Under the pieces are notes generated by a model. It did not search any database. It saw only the letters and a program-made list of their open reading frames with translations, and was not told where the DNA came from. From Berberis thunbergii (Eukaryota > Streptophyta > Magnoliopsida > Ranunculales > Berberidaceae), in assembly GCA_003290165.1 (NCBI GenBank), contig QNQO01005887.1, positions 62,001 through 126,000 on the forward strand: 64,000 nucleotides of DNA, written 5' to 3'. The position numbers were made by a program, and so were the translations under genes. The stretch's first letter is position 1, and every line of letters starts with the position of its first letter. This document shows, piece by piece, positions 39,000 to 49,897 of this stretch.

Positions 39000-39579
39000 T
39001 GTTACGGAGCTAACAAGTATGAGTTAAATTCACTTAGAAAGAACTCGAAAATAATCCAGACTAACCATAATGATACAACAGAAGCTGAGCTGCCTCCTTG
39101 GAGAGCTTGGTTTAACGTCGTCAGCCTGACGTATATTCTTCCACACAAATGATGTACCATAAAATGAAGAGGAAGAACATAGTGTACATCTTCTTCCAAA
39201 AGTGTCAAAGAATCGTATAGCGACAACCTAAACAGTTGATGATCCATCCAACAAATAGTAGCAACCACATACGACACAACATATACTAACACGTCCCAAA
39301 AGCTATGAAGACGCCATGCAAAATTATAAAGAAAAATGCAAACGAACTCGCATGCCTAGGAAATCCTTAGGGACTTGGAGCATAAAGGGGTCACAGATAG
39401 TGATATCCCGCAAATGACTCTTGCCTACTCCCAAAAAAGGATATCCTAAGTCAGGTTGCAAATCAGAATATTGAATATGTTTCACAATAGGATGGTCAAA
39501 ACTGAAATCATCCTTTAAAAACAAGGGAGCCACATAGGTAGCGCCAGTCAATGTGAAAGGGATGAAAATATATGTCTGT
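39000..39579 (-). pseudogene. Degenerate coding-like segment of the inner element, function unknown
   Basis: Minus-strand frames contain DDFSFDHPIVKHIQYSDL and later VRLTTLNQALQGGSSASVVS. These look like coding text common to non-autonomous gypsy elements but I cannot assign a domain. The frame continues, with a shift, from 43000-42820 on the far side of the inserted LINE. The 223-codon frame at 39324-39995 is an artefact joining this text to antisense LINE sequence. Confidence 0.4.
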
Positions 39580-39596
39580 AGATATGTCTGGTGGTA

Positions 39597-42500
39597 ACTC
39601 CGCCCGTTGCAACGGCCGGTCCTAAGCCCGGATAAAGGAGGAGGGTTGGTGTTAGGCTTGTGATAGCCAACCGTAAAAAAACCCATCACATCCCTTTTCA
39701 TGGATATTGGTTCAAAAAGATTAATGCAGAAGGATAGGGCGCCCCCTGCTATAAGCGACGCGCTGCACCTACACTCGGGTGTAGTGACAAATGAGCAAGG
39801 CGCGCTACAGCGGCGCCTGGCTGTAGTGTTAAATAGGCAAGGGTTCTCGCACCTTTTTGGACGGGGGCGAGTAAAGAAGCTAGTCCAGGTTAGAGCTAGA
39901 GATAGAATGATTAGATTAGCCTCTTGGAACATAGGAACCTTGACGGGAAAGACAATGGAATTAGTGGATGTCCTGCGTAGGAGGAAAGTAAACATAGTTT
40001 GTCTTCAAGAGACAAAATGGAAGAGGAACAAGGCTAAAGATTTAGGAGGAGGGTGGGTTCAAACTCTTCTATTCTGGTAAAGATGGCACTAGAAACGAGG
40101 TGGGAATAGTGGTAGATAAAGTTTTTAAGGATGCAGTTGTCGACGTTAGGAGGTTTGGGGACAAAATCATAAGTATTAAATTAGCTTTAGAACTAGAGAT
40201 AGTGCATGTTATTAGTGTGTATGCACCCCAAGTTGGTTTGGACGAGGAGACTAAGAAGGATTTTTGGGACTCTCTAGAGGAGTTAGTTCTTGGAATTCCC
40301 TCTTCCGATAGGGTTTTCCTAGGCGGAGATTTAAATGGCCATGTCGGTAAGGATAGAGTTGGGTATGAGAAGGTACATGGAGGTCAAGGCTTTGGGGATC
40401 GAAATACTACGGGGATTTCTATTCTAGATTTTGATTTAGCTCAGTATTTTGGGATCGTAAATACTTTTTATAAGAAGAGGGAAGATCACTTGGTGACCTT
40501 TGCAAGTGGGCGCAATAGAAGTCAAATTGATTATTTTCTTGTGAAGAGACACGATTTAGGTAGGTGTAAAAATTGTAAGGTTATACCAGGAGAGTGTTTG
40601 ACATCCCAACATAGGCTGTTAGTTCTCGATTTTTGTCTTAAGAGTAGGGGTCGTATTGCTATAGAACAGGTTAGAGCGAGAATTAAGTGGTGGACCTTAC
40701 AGGGAGATGAGTGCCAAAGATTTAAAAAGAGGATTTTGGGTGGCCAGTCAGTTTCAGAGGGTGGGGAGAATCTAGAACCAAATGATAGGACTAGTAGCGC
40801 GGATCTTTTTGAACATTTGGCAAACTGAATAAGAAGATGTGCGAAGGAAGAGTTAGGACAGGCCAAAAAGGAGGTTTCTATGGTAAGGAGACATTGTGGT
40901 GGAACGCGGATGTGCAACAAACCATTGCGGAAAAGAAAATATGCTTTAAGGCGTGGCAAAAAGATAGGTGCCTAGAGTCTTATGAGCTTTATAAGCAGGC
41001 TAAGAAGTTGAGTAGTAGAGCAGTAGGGGAAGCTAAGAAGAGAGCGTATGATACTCTTTATAATAGGTTAGGTACGAAGGAAGGGGAGAAGGATATTTTC
41101 AAGATAGCGAAGGTTAGAGAACGAAAAACTAGGGACTTGAGTCATGTTAAGTGTGTTAAGCATGAGGATGGAAGAGTCTTAATGCATGATAAAGCTATTT
41201 TAGATAGATGGAAGGATTACTTTTGGAACCTACTCAATGGAACACATGCAGGCGAGTTAAACTTGGAGGGGTATGCTTTACAGGAAGGGAGAGATCGTGT
41301 GTTCCATCGCAGAGTTAGTGTCACTGAAGTGAGAGAAGCTTTAAAAAGAATGAAGACAGAGAAGGCCGTTGGACCGGATGATATACCAATTGAAGCATGG
41401 AAATGTCTGGGAGAAGTTGGGCTTCAATGGCTAACTAAGCTCTTTAATAGGATTTTGGAAACTAGAAAAATGCCAGATTCATGGAGGCATAGCATTGTGG
41501 TACCAATTTATAAGAACAAAGGGGATATCCATAATTGCTCGAACTATAGAGGGATAAAGCTTTTGAGTCATACGATGGAACTTTGGGAGAGGGTTATAGA
41601 ACAAAGACTTGGGAGTTTAACCACGATTTCGGAGAATCAATTTGGATTTATGCCAGGTAGGTCTACTACGGAGGCCATCTTCCTGCTTAGGAAAACTGTA
41701 GAAAAATATCAAGAGGCACGTAAGAGTTTGCATATGGTTTTTATTGATCTGGAGAAAGCATATGATAGGGCCCCTAGGGAGTTAATTTGGTGGGTGCTTG
41801 AAAGGAAGAAAGTGTCTCAATGTTATGTCGATATCATTAAGGATATAGTGTTCGCTCAGTAGGTGGGATGTCTAGTGAATTTTCAGTGACAGTAGGACTA
41901 CATCAAGGGTAGGCGTTAAATCCATATCTCTTTACTTTGGTCATGGATGAGTTGACGAGACATCTGCAAGAAGATGTACCTTGGTGCATGTTATTTGCAG
42001 ATGATATTGTCTTAATGGATGGGACTAGTGCAGGTTTAGGTCAGAAATTAGTTAAGTGGCGGGAGGCTTTAGAGAGTAAAGGTTTTAGAATTAGCCATTC
42101 GAAGACGGAGTATCTAGTGTGCAACTTTGGGTGTGAACCAAGAGGGAGAAGTAATGCAAATGAGATCGAAGGTGTCGAGGTCCCGGAGTGTGAGGCTTTT
42201 CGATATCTAGGGTCTATAATTCAAAAGAATGGGGCTATTGGAGCAGATGTAGACCACAGGATTAAAGCTGGTTGGTTGAAATGGCGAATGGCGTCAGGAG
42301 TATTATGCGATAGAAGGATGCCTGCAAGGCTAAAAATGAAATGCTATAAGATAATTGTTCGACCAGCCCTGCTATACGGTTCAGAATGTTGGGTCACTAC
42401 GGGATAACATACGCATAGGATGGCAGTAGCAGAAATGCGTATGTTAAGGTGGATGTGTGGTAAAACTCGTAAGGATAAAATTAGAAATGAAAGAATTAGG

Positions 42501-42802
42501 AGATACTTAGGTGTAGCGTCCATAGAGGAAAAAATTAGAGAAAGACGTTTAACTTGGTTTGGTCATGTACGGAGGTGACCAAACACGGTGCCAATTAGAA
42601 AATGTTTAGATTGGCAAGTTAATGGAGGGTGTAGATAGAGGGGACGACCGTTGAAAAGTTGGATGAAGACGGTGAATGAAGATATCATTAAGCTTGGATT
42701 AGGTGAGGAAATGTGGGAAGATCGCATTGCTTGGAGGACCAAAATCCATGTAGCCGACCCCGAAAATCTCGAGAATGGGCTTTGATGATGATGATGATGA
42801 TG
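39597..42802 (+). mobile_element. RTE-clade LINE, 3206 bp, near full length, with 17-bp TSD and GAT-repeat tail
   Basis: The 17-bp agatatgtctggtggta is duplicated at 39580-39596 and 42803-42819. The element has a GC-rich 5' leader of about 300 bp, one endonuclease-RT frame, and ends directly after the stop codon with a (GAT)n microsatellite (42784-42802). Short microsatellite tails and a single EN-RT ORF are typical of RTE elements. It is the innermost layer of the nest. Confidence 0.9.
39700..42785 (+). pseudogene. RTE endonuclease-reverse transcriptase, inactivated by frameshifts and stops
   Basis: The frame opens at 39700; the conserved part starts at the ATG at 39907 (MIRLASWNIGTL). An APE-type endonuclease follows: CLQETKW at about 40000, GDLNGHVGKD at about 40325, SQIDYFLVKR at about 40522, and a degenerate SQHRLL end. 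The RT covers about 41330-42120, with KAVGPDDIPIEAWK, NYRGIKLLSH, QFGFMPGRST, FIDLEKAYDR and the catalytic FADDIVLM. The C-terminus ends ADPENLENGL. Breaks: a frameshift near 40055, a stop at 40826-40828 with a shift after it, a shift near 41860, a stop near 41910, and stops near 42404, 42577 and 42635. Such ORFs are often mis-annotated as craniofacial development protein 2. The protein cannot be made in full. Confidence 0.88.
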
Positions 42803-42819
42803 AGATATGTCTGGTGGTA

Positions 42820-43300
42820 CAGGATTATCATAACAAAATGAATTACAAAAAGATGATGGGCTAGAAAACTCATAAACCCTGGAATCAACACTGCCTATGG
42901 CACGTAGTCTCTCATTAGATGCGTCTTCTGATAACGCCCTGACTATTTCTTGAATTATGGGGTCATTCGTATCATAAAAATAGTCAATGCGAGAATTCAA
43001 AGAATATTGAGAATCAGACTTCAGTTAGGAGTCACTAGGATGGCATATGTTGAATGGGTCAACATGAAAAGGTGGGGAAGAGAATGGGTCGGGAAGCAAA
43101 ATAATCTCAACAGAAGGGGCCAGTTTTCAATTACTGAGTGGAAGGAGTTTCACTGTGGGCTTCCATGTATAACCAGATCCATAATAGGAGTTGAATCAAG
43201 AAAAACATTAACTTCCCTAATGGAATTATCAATATCGAAGTCTAAACTAAAATGAGTCAAACAAGCCGATAAGGGTTCATCTAACACTAGCTGCAAAAAA
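42820..43300 (-). pseudogene. Inner element: post-protease coding remnant
   Basis: Minus-strand text downstream of the protease reads THFSLDFDIDNSIREVN and FLDSTPIMD near 43205-43260, then after stops IQEIVRALSEDASNERLRAIG near 42890-42965. The first two resemble the protease-RT linker of plant gypsy elements. The reading then runs into the LINE's TSD and continues beyond it. Confidence 0.5.
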
Positions 43301-44130
43301 GAATTTTCGACAAACTCTCAATCATGTTAACCTCACAAACATCTTCTGACTCAAGAGACTGTTGACTTACATTAAAAACATTGAGTTCGACGGTCGTGTT
43401 ACCAAACCACAATTTCATGATTCCATTCCTACAGTTAATAATAGTATTAGATGTTGTCAAAATTGGGCAACCCAAACTAACTGAAATGTGATTGGAGGGA
43501 TTGTGAACAAGTTGTGTATTAAGAACTATGAAGTCTACTGGAAAATATAATTTTTTAACCTTAATGATCACATCCACTATAACACCGCGAGGAACTCTGA
43601 TTGACTATCTGCCAATAGCAGTGTTACTTCAGTCGTTTTTAACCCGCTAATACCTAATTGCTCATAAATGGAGTATGGCAATAAATTAACACTCAATCCT
43701 AAATCCAACAATGCCTTATCAATCATAAGAAATAGTCGAGCACCCAGGATCCATATACTTAGGCGGGGTTCTGTGTTGAATAATTGAGTTGACTTGTTCG
43801 GCGAGGAAGGCTCTCTTTTGCACATGTAGATTTTGTTTCTATGTGCAAAGATCCTTTAGAAACTTGGCATAGGTAGGAACTTGTTTAATAGCATCGAGCA
43901 ATGGGATATTAATGTGAACTTGTTTAAACTTTACCATTACATCGTTAGCATTTGTTCCTTTCTTCGCTGGAGCTAATTGTGATGGAAATGGTGCCCTAAG
44001 CAAATAAGATGCTTGAGTGGAGTTAGAGTCAATAGGAAGATCTTTAGAAGGTGAGGCTTTATCAGCCTCCTTGTCAGATTGAGATGCAACCTGCTTTGAC
44101 GGGGATGCAACGACACTCATATCAAGCACA
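43301..44130 (-). pseudogene. Inner element: retropepsin-like aspartic protease region
   Basis: From 44129 the minus strand encodes LAPAKKGTNANDVMVKFKQV and LLDAIKQVPTYAKFLKDLCT, the stretch that precedes protease in many plant Ty3/gypsy polyproteins. After a frameshift near 43830 comes ALLDLGLSVNLLPYSIYEQLG, where families have DLGASVN at the active site. After another near 43577 comes VHNPSNHISVSLGCPILTTS and INCRNGIMKL. The catalytic Asp-Leu-Gly triad is retained but the following Ala is Leu. The frame is broken in at least two places. Confidence 0.72.
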
Positions 44131-45519
44131 CGTACCCGATTGTCAACATGTTTTCTACTCTTAAGGGTAATAATAGATTGGGCATCTTCATTGTGCGACT
44201 CAGATGACCAACTGCGAATTGAACCTTTAGGTTTGGAACAGGTTGACTAGGAAATCTTCCAGGATCTTTTTTAGAGAATGATTGAGCAATCTTACTCACA
44301 ACTATTTCAAGTCTATTGATGGCTTGAGATTGGTGTTGATTCGTGGCTTTCTACTCTAATATATCATGAGAATTTTGCTCAAGTATACTCTCTGTGCGCT
44401 GCATAAAATGATTAACCGTTTCCTCCAAACTAGATGTGTTGGATGGGGGAGCTTGGTTAAATTGAGGCCTGACAGGGCTAGGGGCTTGAGGAGCCTGAGA
44501 GACAACCACAACCCCCCTTGGTTTGGGCTATGGGCCTAGGAGAGATGTGGATGTTTGGCAAACGCTAGATTATAATAGTTAGGTTGTGGATTATTACTAG
44601 GACGTCACATAACATTAAAATAATTGACTTGTTCAACATAGTATGCAGGATAATCGTTTTGCAAATCACAGTCAATTATGGAATGTCTAGGACTCGAACA
44701 TGCAACACAAACCTTAGATGAAATATTCGTGGGAGTTGTAAGTTGAGTAATATTAAAAAAAATGCGTCAATTTTCTGAGCCATAGTCATAACAACTGCTT
44801 CTATCTTCAAGGCAGAAGGGGAGTGAATTGATGTATCTCTAACCTCATATATACCCCCTTACGCCAATCAGAATCCATTCTCGAATAATCCCATTGCTGA
44901 GAATTTTCATAAAGCGTTTCAAAGAACTCCCAAATCTCATTAACGCTCATCTTTATTGGTGACCTACCATTGGTGGCATCAATTATACGATGGTTTTGAG
45001 TTGTTAAACAGTCTTGAAAGTATTGAGCTAGCCGCCACTTCTCAAATTCATGATGGGAACACAAAACAATGAGTTCATTGAACCTTTCCCAACATTCATA
45101 GAATGTTCACCTTCTTTTTGTTGAAAATTAGACATATCTCGTCGGAGGGCATTCATTTTATGAATGGGGAATTACTTTGCCAAATACTTTCTTGACAATG
45201 CATCCCAAGTTGTGATAGATCTTTTCTCTAACGAATTTAACCACAATTTCTCCTTATCTTTTAGAGAAAAGGAAAACAACCTAAGATAGATCGAATCATC
45301 TAAAAAGTTTTGATACTTAAGAGTAGCACAAATGTCAAGAAATTTTTTGACATGAAGATACATATCTTCTTTCTCAAAACCATAAAAAGAGGGCAAAATA
45401 TGGATAATGAATGGTTTGAGTTCAAAACTATTTGCAGTTGTCTCAGGTAAGACAATAAAAGACGGAACACTGCTGGAAAAAGGGGAGAAGTAATCCTTAA
45501 AGGACTTCTCCTCACCCAT
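44131..45519 (-). pseudogene. Inner element: gag with CCHC zinc knuckle
   Basis: Minus-strand frame from 45519 (MGEEKSFKDYF) runs through LLPSFYGF-type text, then VKKFLDICATLKYQN and LRLFSFSLKDKEKLWLNSL to WDALSRKYLAK at 45172: the core of the retrotransposon gag domain. A further piece at 45064-44807 has FEKWRLAQYFQDCLTTQN and WEFFETLYENSQQWDYS. A zinc knuckle CVACSSPRHSIIDC (C-x2-C-x4-H-x4-C) lies near 44670-44715. Stops and shifts separate the pieces. Gag forms the particle that packages element RNA. Confidence 0.78.
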
Positions 45520-46156
45520 CTTGTTGGTCTCAGTAGACCAGGAGGGGGAACCTAGATAGGTAATGAGAACTTCAAAGAACTCCTCAAGGTCTTTTCAAAC
45601 AAGCCTGCCATTAGAATCACGCACCCAGGTATGCATAAACTAATGGACACCGAAGTTTCAAAGTCAACACTCCTTAACAGGGTTCAAAATTTTTTTATGG
45701 GTGCCTAACCTCTATATGAAGATGATCCAATTCTAAAAAAAATTAAAAAAACAAAGGAATCCTAAATGATGCGCAAATATGATGAATGACAGACGACCCT
45801 AGAGTCTTGTTAGTAATATATGGCTAAATTTCAATTTAACTTACCTCACCGTGGGAGAGGCACAATAATTTCCTATCAATCCGCCACTACAGAATTACTC
45901 CTACCTTTTTATTCACTTTCCAGCTCAAAGTGAAATGCCAGTTCAAGAACTATTCCTAGATAGGATATGTTCCTTCACTTGACTACTTTAAGCTTTCAAG
46001 CTTCCAAAGAGGGACCCTATGAGCGTCAAGCCTATCCTAGATAATTATCTTGCTACAAATTTTAAACACTGAACGCTTCGGTTCTTAACCATAAAATATA
46101 TGGTGGTTAACCTATCAGTAGGAGAGGGTATAGAATTGCAAATCAATCCAGCTGGT
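45520..46156 (-). other. Leader/LTR-junction region of the inner element, not homologous to its 3' LTR
   Basis: Between the gag start and the point where LTR similarity begins (about 46157) the sequence shows no obvious match to 35293-36072, the part of the 3' LTR that should be repeated here. No clear primer-binding site was found. Either this half was replaced by recombination or the element is chimeric. Confidence 0.5.
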
Positions 46157-47111
46157 TATTGCCAAGGGATCATTTTCTTTCTCGCGAGCTCCTACTGATT
46201 CTTCCAGCTGAGCCTGCGAGAAAAGGAGGAATGAATGAGAGGGAGACAAGAGAGAGGCAAGAGGGAGAGAGGTCGTGAAAAAGGTGGAGGTAGATGGTGA
46301 GGTAGTTTGTGGGTTGGTTTGTGTGCGCTTCTATGCTACGATCAAAGAAACAATAGAGTAGGAAGATAGAGAGACGAGGTGGAAATGATTGGTTATGTTC
46401 AAACCTGTTGCAAAAGAGAGATAGAAGACGGAAGGGAACAGAACGAGATGACCTGATGCGTGGTGGCTGCTGCGACAATATCGCTGGTGAGAGATGCAGA
46501 GGAGTGACTAATAGTTGATTTTTTGGAGGAAGATAGGACAATGAAGAAAATCTGATGAATAAGAGAAAGGGGGTGTTAAGGAAGAACGCGATCTCTGATA
46601 GAGAAAAACAAGGACGTGGATGAAGAAAGAGTTGATGAGAATGTCAGGGAAAAGGAATAAAAGGGTAAGAGATGGAGATGATGGCGAGGTTGGGTGGCTG
46701 TCGGTCCTTTTATTGAGTGAGAATCGTCGATAGAGTAGAAGCTGGGGTAGGGTTGGCGGTTGGAAAAAGAGAAAAGAAGAAGAAGAGAGTCGTCCAACAA
46801 TAAAGGCCAGAGAAGAAGGGAGAAAAAGTGATTAAATAGGGTTATTTTTCTTTGTTGGGTTGGGTTTTGGTCAAGACAAAAGAGGATTTGAATTTTTAGG
46901 TCAATTTTTAGGCTTGGGATCTATCATCAACTTCACTGTTCGCATCACTTCGGGCTAGTTATTCCAAACTCATCGGAGTAATGCGATTTCCTCATTTAAG
47001 CTCCAATTCCTGCAAAAACATAAAAATGAAATATTAGAATAAAATACGATATTTGAAGTACAAACAAATATAAATTAGGAGATATTTTATGAAATAATTA
47101 TGTGAATATCA
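46157..47111 (-). repeat. 5' LTR of the inner gypsy element, U3-side part
   Basis: Clear similarity to 36073-36974, including GAGCCTGCGAGA, TGGTGGCTGCTGCGAC, GACCTATCATCAACTTCAC-like text and the terminal TTATGTGAATATCA. The minus frames at 46170-46541 and 46576-46800 are LTR sequence, not genes. Confidence 0.75.
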
Positions 47112-47116
47112 AACGA

Positions 47117-47393
47117 ACAATATTTGTTGTTGTCGCATTTGGAGGGGTCTCTGCGCTGCTTAGGGAGTCATTTTAGATCCTCCAAATTCTTCATGAAATT
47201 GAGGACGTTGGTCAAGCTAGAGTTGAAGGGGGTTATGGTCCTAGACCCGACATAGTTGGAAGATTTTCTAGCCTAGCACAACCAGAGTCTGACCTGTTGT
47301 CATAGCACTTCCATTTGTTCCTATCACCGTCTTCTTGTTTCTTTCCCTCCCTTTTGTTTCTAGAACCAGAGGGTTTCTTTTCTATTTTAGTTA
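47117..47393 (-). pseudogene. Outer element: gag segment between the hAT-like and inner gypsy insertions
   Basis: Minus-strand text encodes a Lys/Arg-rich stretch, then TPLNSSLTNVLNFMKNLEDL and a DPSKCDNNKYC segment that ends at the inner element's TSD. The Cys is the first ligand-like residue of the Cys/His motif completed at 35287. One frameshift near 47220 is needed. Confidence 0.65.
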
Positions 47394-48514
47394 GGGGTGT
47401 TAATCCGTTTGCTCATTTCAAAGTTGGACCAAAACCAAACCAAGAATTTGGTTCTCGGTTCGGTTCGGTTTCTACATTTATCAAATAAGTAACCAAACCG
47501 ATCAGTTCAGTTATTTTCGGTTTTGTCCCTTTTTATTCTTTTTCTTTAATTTATTTTCTGTTGCTACATACAACCGAGTTGGCTCTAGCACAAAAGGAAT
47601 AAGTCAAAGTTACAAAGAATGGAAAGAAGGAAATGAAGCTTGGTTTGCAAATGAGGAAAACCTAGAGACAGAGAGAGTACAAATAAAATAAAAGAGAGAG
47701 AGAAGGGGAAGCAGTAAAAGGAAAGCAAATGCCAGATGAACACAAAGAGTTTCAAGGCTCCGACTATTCATTTATAGAGAATTCTTTCACTTTTTTCTTG
47801 CCTATTTCTCTTGATAATTCCATAAGATGAATATTTTTTTTGCCATGTCTTTCATATACATTGTTTGCATCTAAATCTATCTCCACCACAACCAAAACCT
47901 TCAATGACGATTCCACAAGTATCGTAATTTCATCCGGCAAGAAGGTTTTTTTTATCAAATCAGAAGTGTCGAAGTTGTCGCCATCATCATTGTTCATCTT
48001 TGCTACAAGCAAGTGAAAAGTTTGGTTTTCTTCAACAAGATTGAGTCAAACTCTGTCTCTCCTCCTCAACTTGCAAGTGGTTGGATAGAGAGAAAGAGAG
48101 AGAGAGATAAAAAAAGACATTAATAAAGAAATAGAAGTTGGGTAGGTGGGGGAGAGGTGGGTGAGGCTTAAATAAGATAGAGAATGTAAGCCTTTTCAAC
48201 TCTTTCTCTGAATGGGGCATTAAGAAAAGGAGAAAGTGGGAGTTAAGAGAGAGGGTGGGGACGTATGGTGCATTGGAATGGGATGAGAATTTAAATAAGA
48301 GTGGCTTGGTGGGGATTAAATAAGAAAGAGGGTTAGGGGATTAAAAACAAGATAAGGGGAAGGGTTCGGTTGTTTCGGATGTGTGAAAAACAAAAACCGA
48401 AACCGAACCAAACCAAACCAACTCGGTTCGGTTCAGTTTTCCAATGTTCGGGTTTTTTCAGTTATATTTCAGTTCAGTTCGGTTCGATCGGTTTTTAGTA
48501 ACCAATTAACACCC
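47394..48514. mobile_element. hAT-like non-autonomous element (1121 bp) inserted in the outer gag
   Basis: Ends GGGGTGTTAATCC and, reverse-complemented, GGGTGTTAATTGG, followed inward by GGTTCGGTT-type repeats, as in many plant hAT-derived elements. It is flanked by ttagtta (47387-47393) and ttagttt (48515-48521). No transposase is encoded. The interior holds a CT-rich leader-like segment and a minus-strand 82-codon frame (47764-48012) that might be captured host sequence. Confidence 0.65.
47764..48012 (-). CDS. Unidentified 82-codon ORF inside the hAT-like element
   Basis: Starts MLVAKMNNDDGDNFD and is Asp/Glu/Lys-rich, preceded on its sense strand by a CT-rich tract (48060-48115) resembling a plant 5' leader. 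No known domain is recognised. It could be the 5' end of a captured host gene or a chance frame; base composition is more balanced than in the flanks. Confidence 0.25.
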   Translation of the reverse strand: MLVAKMNNDDGDNFDTSDLIKKTFLPDEITILVESSLKVLVVVEIDLDANNVYERHGKKNIHLMELSREIGKKKVKEFSINE

Positions 48515-48521
48515 TTAGTTT

Positions 48522-49480
48522 CAGTTTCCTTCTTGGCCGCTAGCATTTAATCCTAAGGGGTTTTTCAGGAGGTCTGCCATATCAATAGGGGTTCCAGGGC
48601 AAGGAAGTAGTAAAACTTTCCCCTCCTTAGCGCCAAAGTAAAAACAATAACTGAGGTATCGTCATTGCAACTGTCAATGAGCGTCTGCTCATCATTGAAG
48701 TGCGTGATGTGTTCCCTAAGCGTCTCATTTGGCTTCTGCCTCAGGGAGAGTATATGGTGCGATCCCTTCCAGATCCTGCTGGCTACCAACAAAACGTGTA
48801 AGGAATGTTTTGGCAAGTATCCTGAACGAGTTGATTAACTTTGGCGGGAGGCTATGGGACCAGGTCAGCGCTGACTTCTTCAGGCCGGTAGGGAACATTC
48901 ATCACAACACTGATTCAAAACCTTCTGTGTGAGCCATCACGTGCTGATAATGGCGCAAGTGATTGAACGAGTCACTGGTCTTGTCATAAAACTCAAGCTT
49001 TGGGGTGTTGAACTTCTTTGGTAGAGTTTCATTCATGATGTGGTCCATGAATGAGGGAACAGAAAGGCTGAACAAAACATCTGGGTTGTGAGCCCCTCGG
49101 CAAAGGGGCATGGCGAGTTTGTCAGCCCTGGAAACTGGATATCTGTTGACCATGCCGCCACCTCTAGTCTAGTGAGAATTGGTGGGGGTTTGACTCTCCT
49201 GCACCTGCTTTCTCTTGTCGTCTAGAAATTGAGTTATGTGTTGCTTCTGATTTCCATCAACGATGGAGGGTTTTGCTGAGTGAGGATCTCCACCGCTTTT
49301 GCGATCTGCTATATCTAGGATGATAGCAGATCCATCCCGGGGTCCGTTGCCACTGGTATGGAAGTGCGAGCATGCTCCCCATGTGTCGTCGGTACTGCTG
49401 GAAGTGATGGTTCAACGCTAGTCTGAGCGTTCGATGTGTCCCCTGATCTCCATTGTTACGGGATTTTGTGGTCACCATTT
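48522..49480 (-). pseudogene. Outer element: gag N-terminal and core domain
   Basis: Minus-strand pieces include PSFMDHIMNETLPKKFNTPK and LEFYDKTSDSFNHLRHYQHV near 48930-49060, then after breaks LSLRQKPNETLREHITHFND and FTLALRRGKF near 48600-48740. This is the retrotransposon gag domain (Retrotrans_gag) in its expected order. The start is uncertain; a minus-strand ATG lies at 49478. Stops and shifts make it non-functional. Confidence 0.72.
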
Positions 49481-49544
49481 TTCTGAACTTTGAAGTTAGA
49501 TGATGTCAATGTTTTGCTAGGAACTCTGTCGCCCCATGGATGAC

Positions 49545-49897
49545 GTCAAACTAATGCAGTCGATTTCTGCTCCCTGCTTGACCTCGACCTGTTGACCTGC
49601 AGAAAGAACGCACGTGAGCCACGAACCACAGTTGGAGACAAAGTACTGCTGGCTTGCCCGTCCGTAGTCGATTCCCGAGATACTTGTCTCAATATGCCTT
49701 ATGGGTATTGGGGATGGATTTAAGACATGTGGGCTTAGTAGGACACCATAATTCGGGTATGGTTGGCAGACTGCACTTCGCGGGCTTGATGCCGCTTGGG
49801 CCGGATTAGTGCTAGACTAGTGTTTGGGCCTGTTCTTCCTTGAGATCATCATGACACATATACAATGAAGAAGAAAGGACATTTATGTGTATCATGA
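49545..49897 (-). repeat. 5' LTR of the outer gypsy element, internally deleted (about 350 bp)
   Basis: Matches 27405-27500 and 27820-28049, with about 300 bp of the middle missing. Its outer end reads ATCATGA where the other copy has ATCATCA. A degenerate primer-binding-site-like GACGTCATCCATGGGG lies inward at about 49535-49550 on the minus strand. Confidence 0.72.

Larger units (their letters stand above)
35293..47111 (-). mobile_element. Inner Ty3/gypsy element (11.8 kb including a LINE), gag-protease only
   Basis: Flanked by aacga at 35288-35292 and 47112-47116, inside the outer element's gag. Deleting the element plus one TSD copy joins two halves of a Cys/His motif in frame. On the minus strand: 5' LTR part, gag, zinc knuckle, protease-like domain, then DNA with no RT or integrase, a GCTTGAGGACTAGC motif and purine-rich text (about 36975-37015), and the 3' LTR. 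Large retroelements with gag but no pol are known as TR-GAG-type non-autonomous elements. Confidence 0.8.
27397..49897 (-). mobile_element. Outer element of the nest: Tat/Retand-like Ty3/gypsy retrotransposon, 22.5 kb including insertions
   Basis: LTRs at 27397-28049 and about 49545-49897 share start (TCGATTTCTGCTCCC-like), middle (GGGCTTGATGCCGCTTGGGCC) and end (GTGTATCATCA) text. The 5-bp actac is duplicated at 27392-27396 and 49898-49902. Reading on the minus strand: 5' LTR, gag, protease, a non-coding stretch, a 133-bp tandem array, an antisense accessory ORF, a purine-rich tract and the 3' LTR. RT, RNase H and integrase were not found. The element is interrupted by a hAT-like element and by a second gypsy element that carries a LINE. 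Accessory ORFs and tandem repeats in the 3' part are reported for Tat-lineage elements; the lineage call is inference. Confidence 0.8.

Noticed and set aside
39324..39995. 223-codon minus-strand ORF as a gene
   Set aside because: It runs from antisense LINE leader across the LINE's TSD into the inner gypsy element, so it joins unrelated sequences.
40531..40959. 142-codon minus-strand ORF
   Set aside because: Shadow of the RTE endonuclease frame.
42563..43000. 145-codon minus-strand ORF as one protein
   Set aside because: Its first half is inner-gypsy text; the His run and the remainder come from the LINE's GAT tail and antisense LINE.
46170..46800. Ser/Leu-rich minus-strand ORFs
   Set aside because: Located inside the LTR and mirrored, with changes, in the other LTR copy; LTRs do not encode these.
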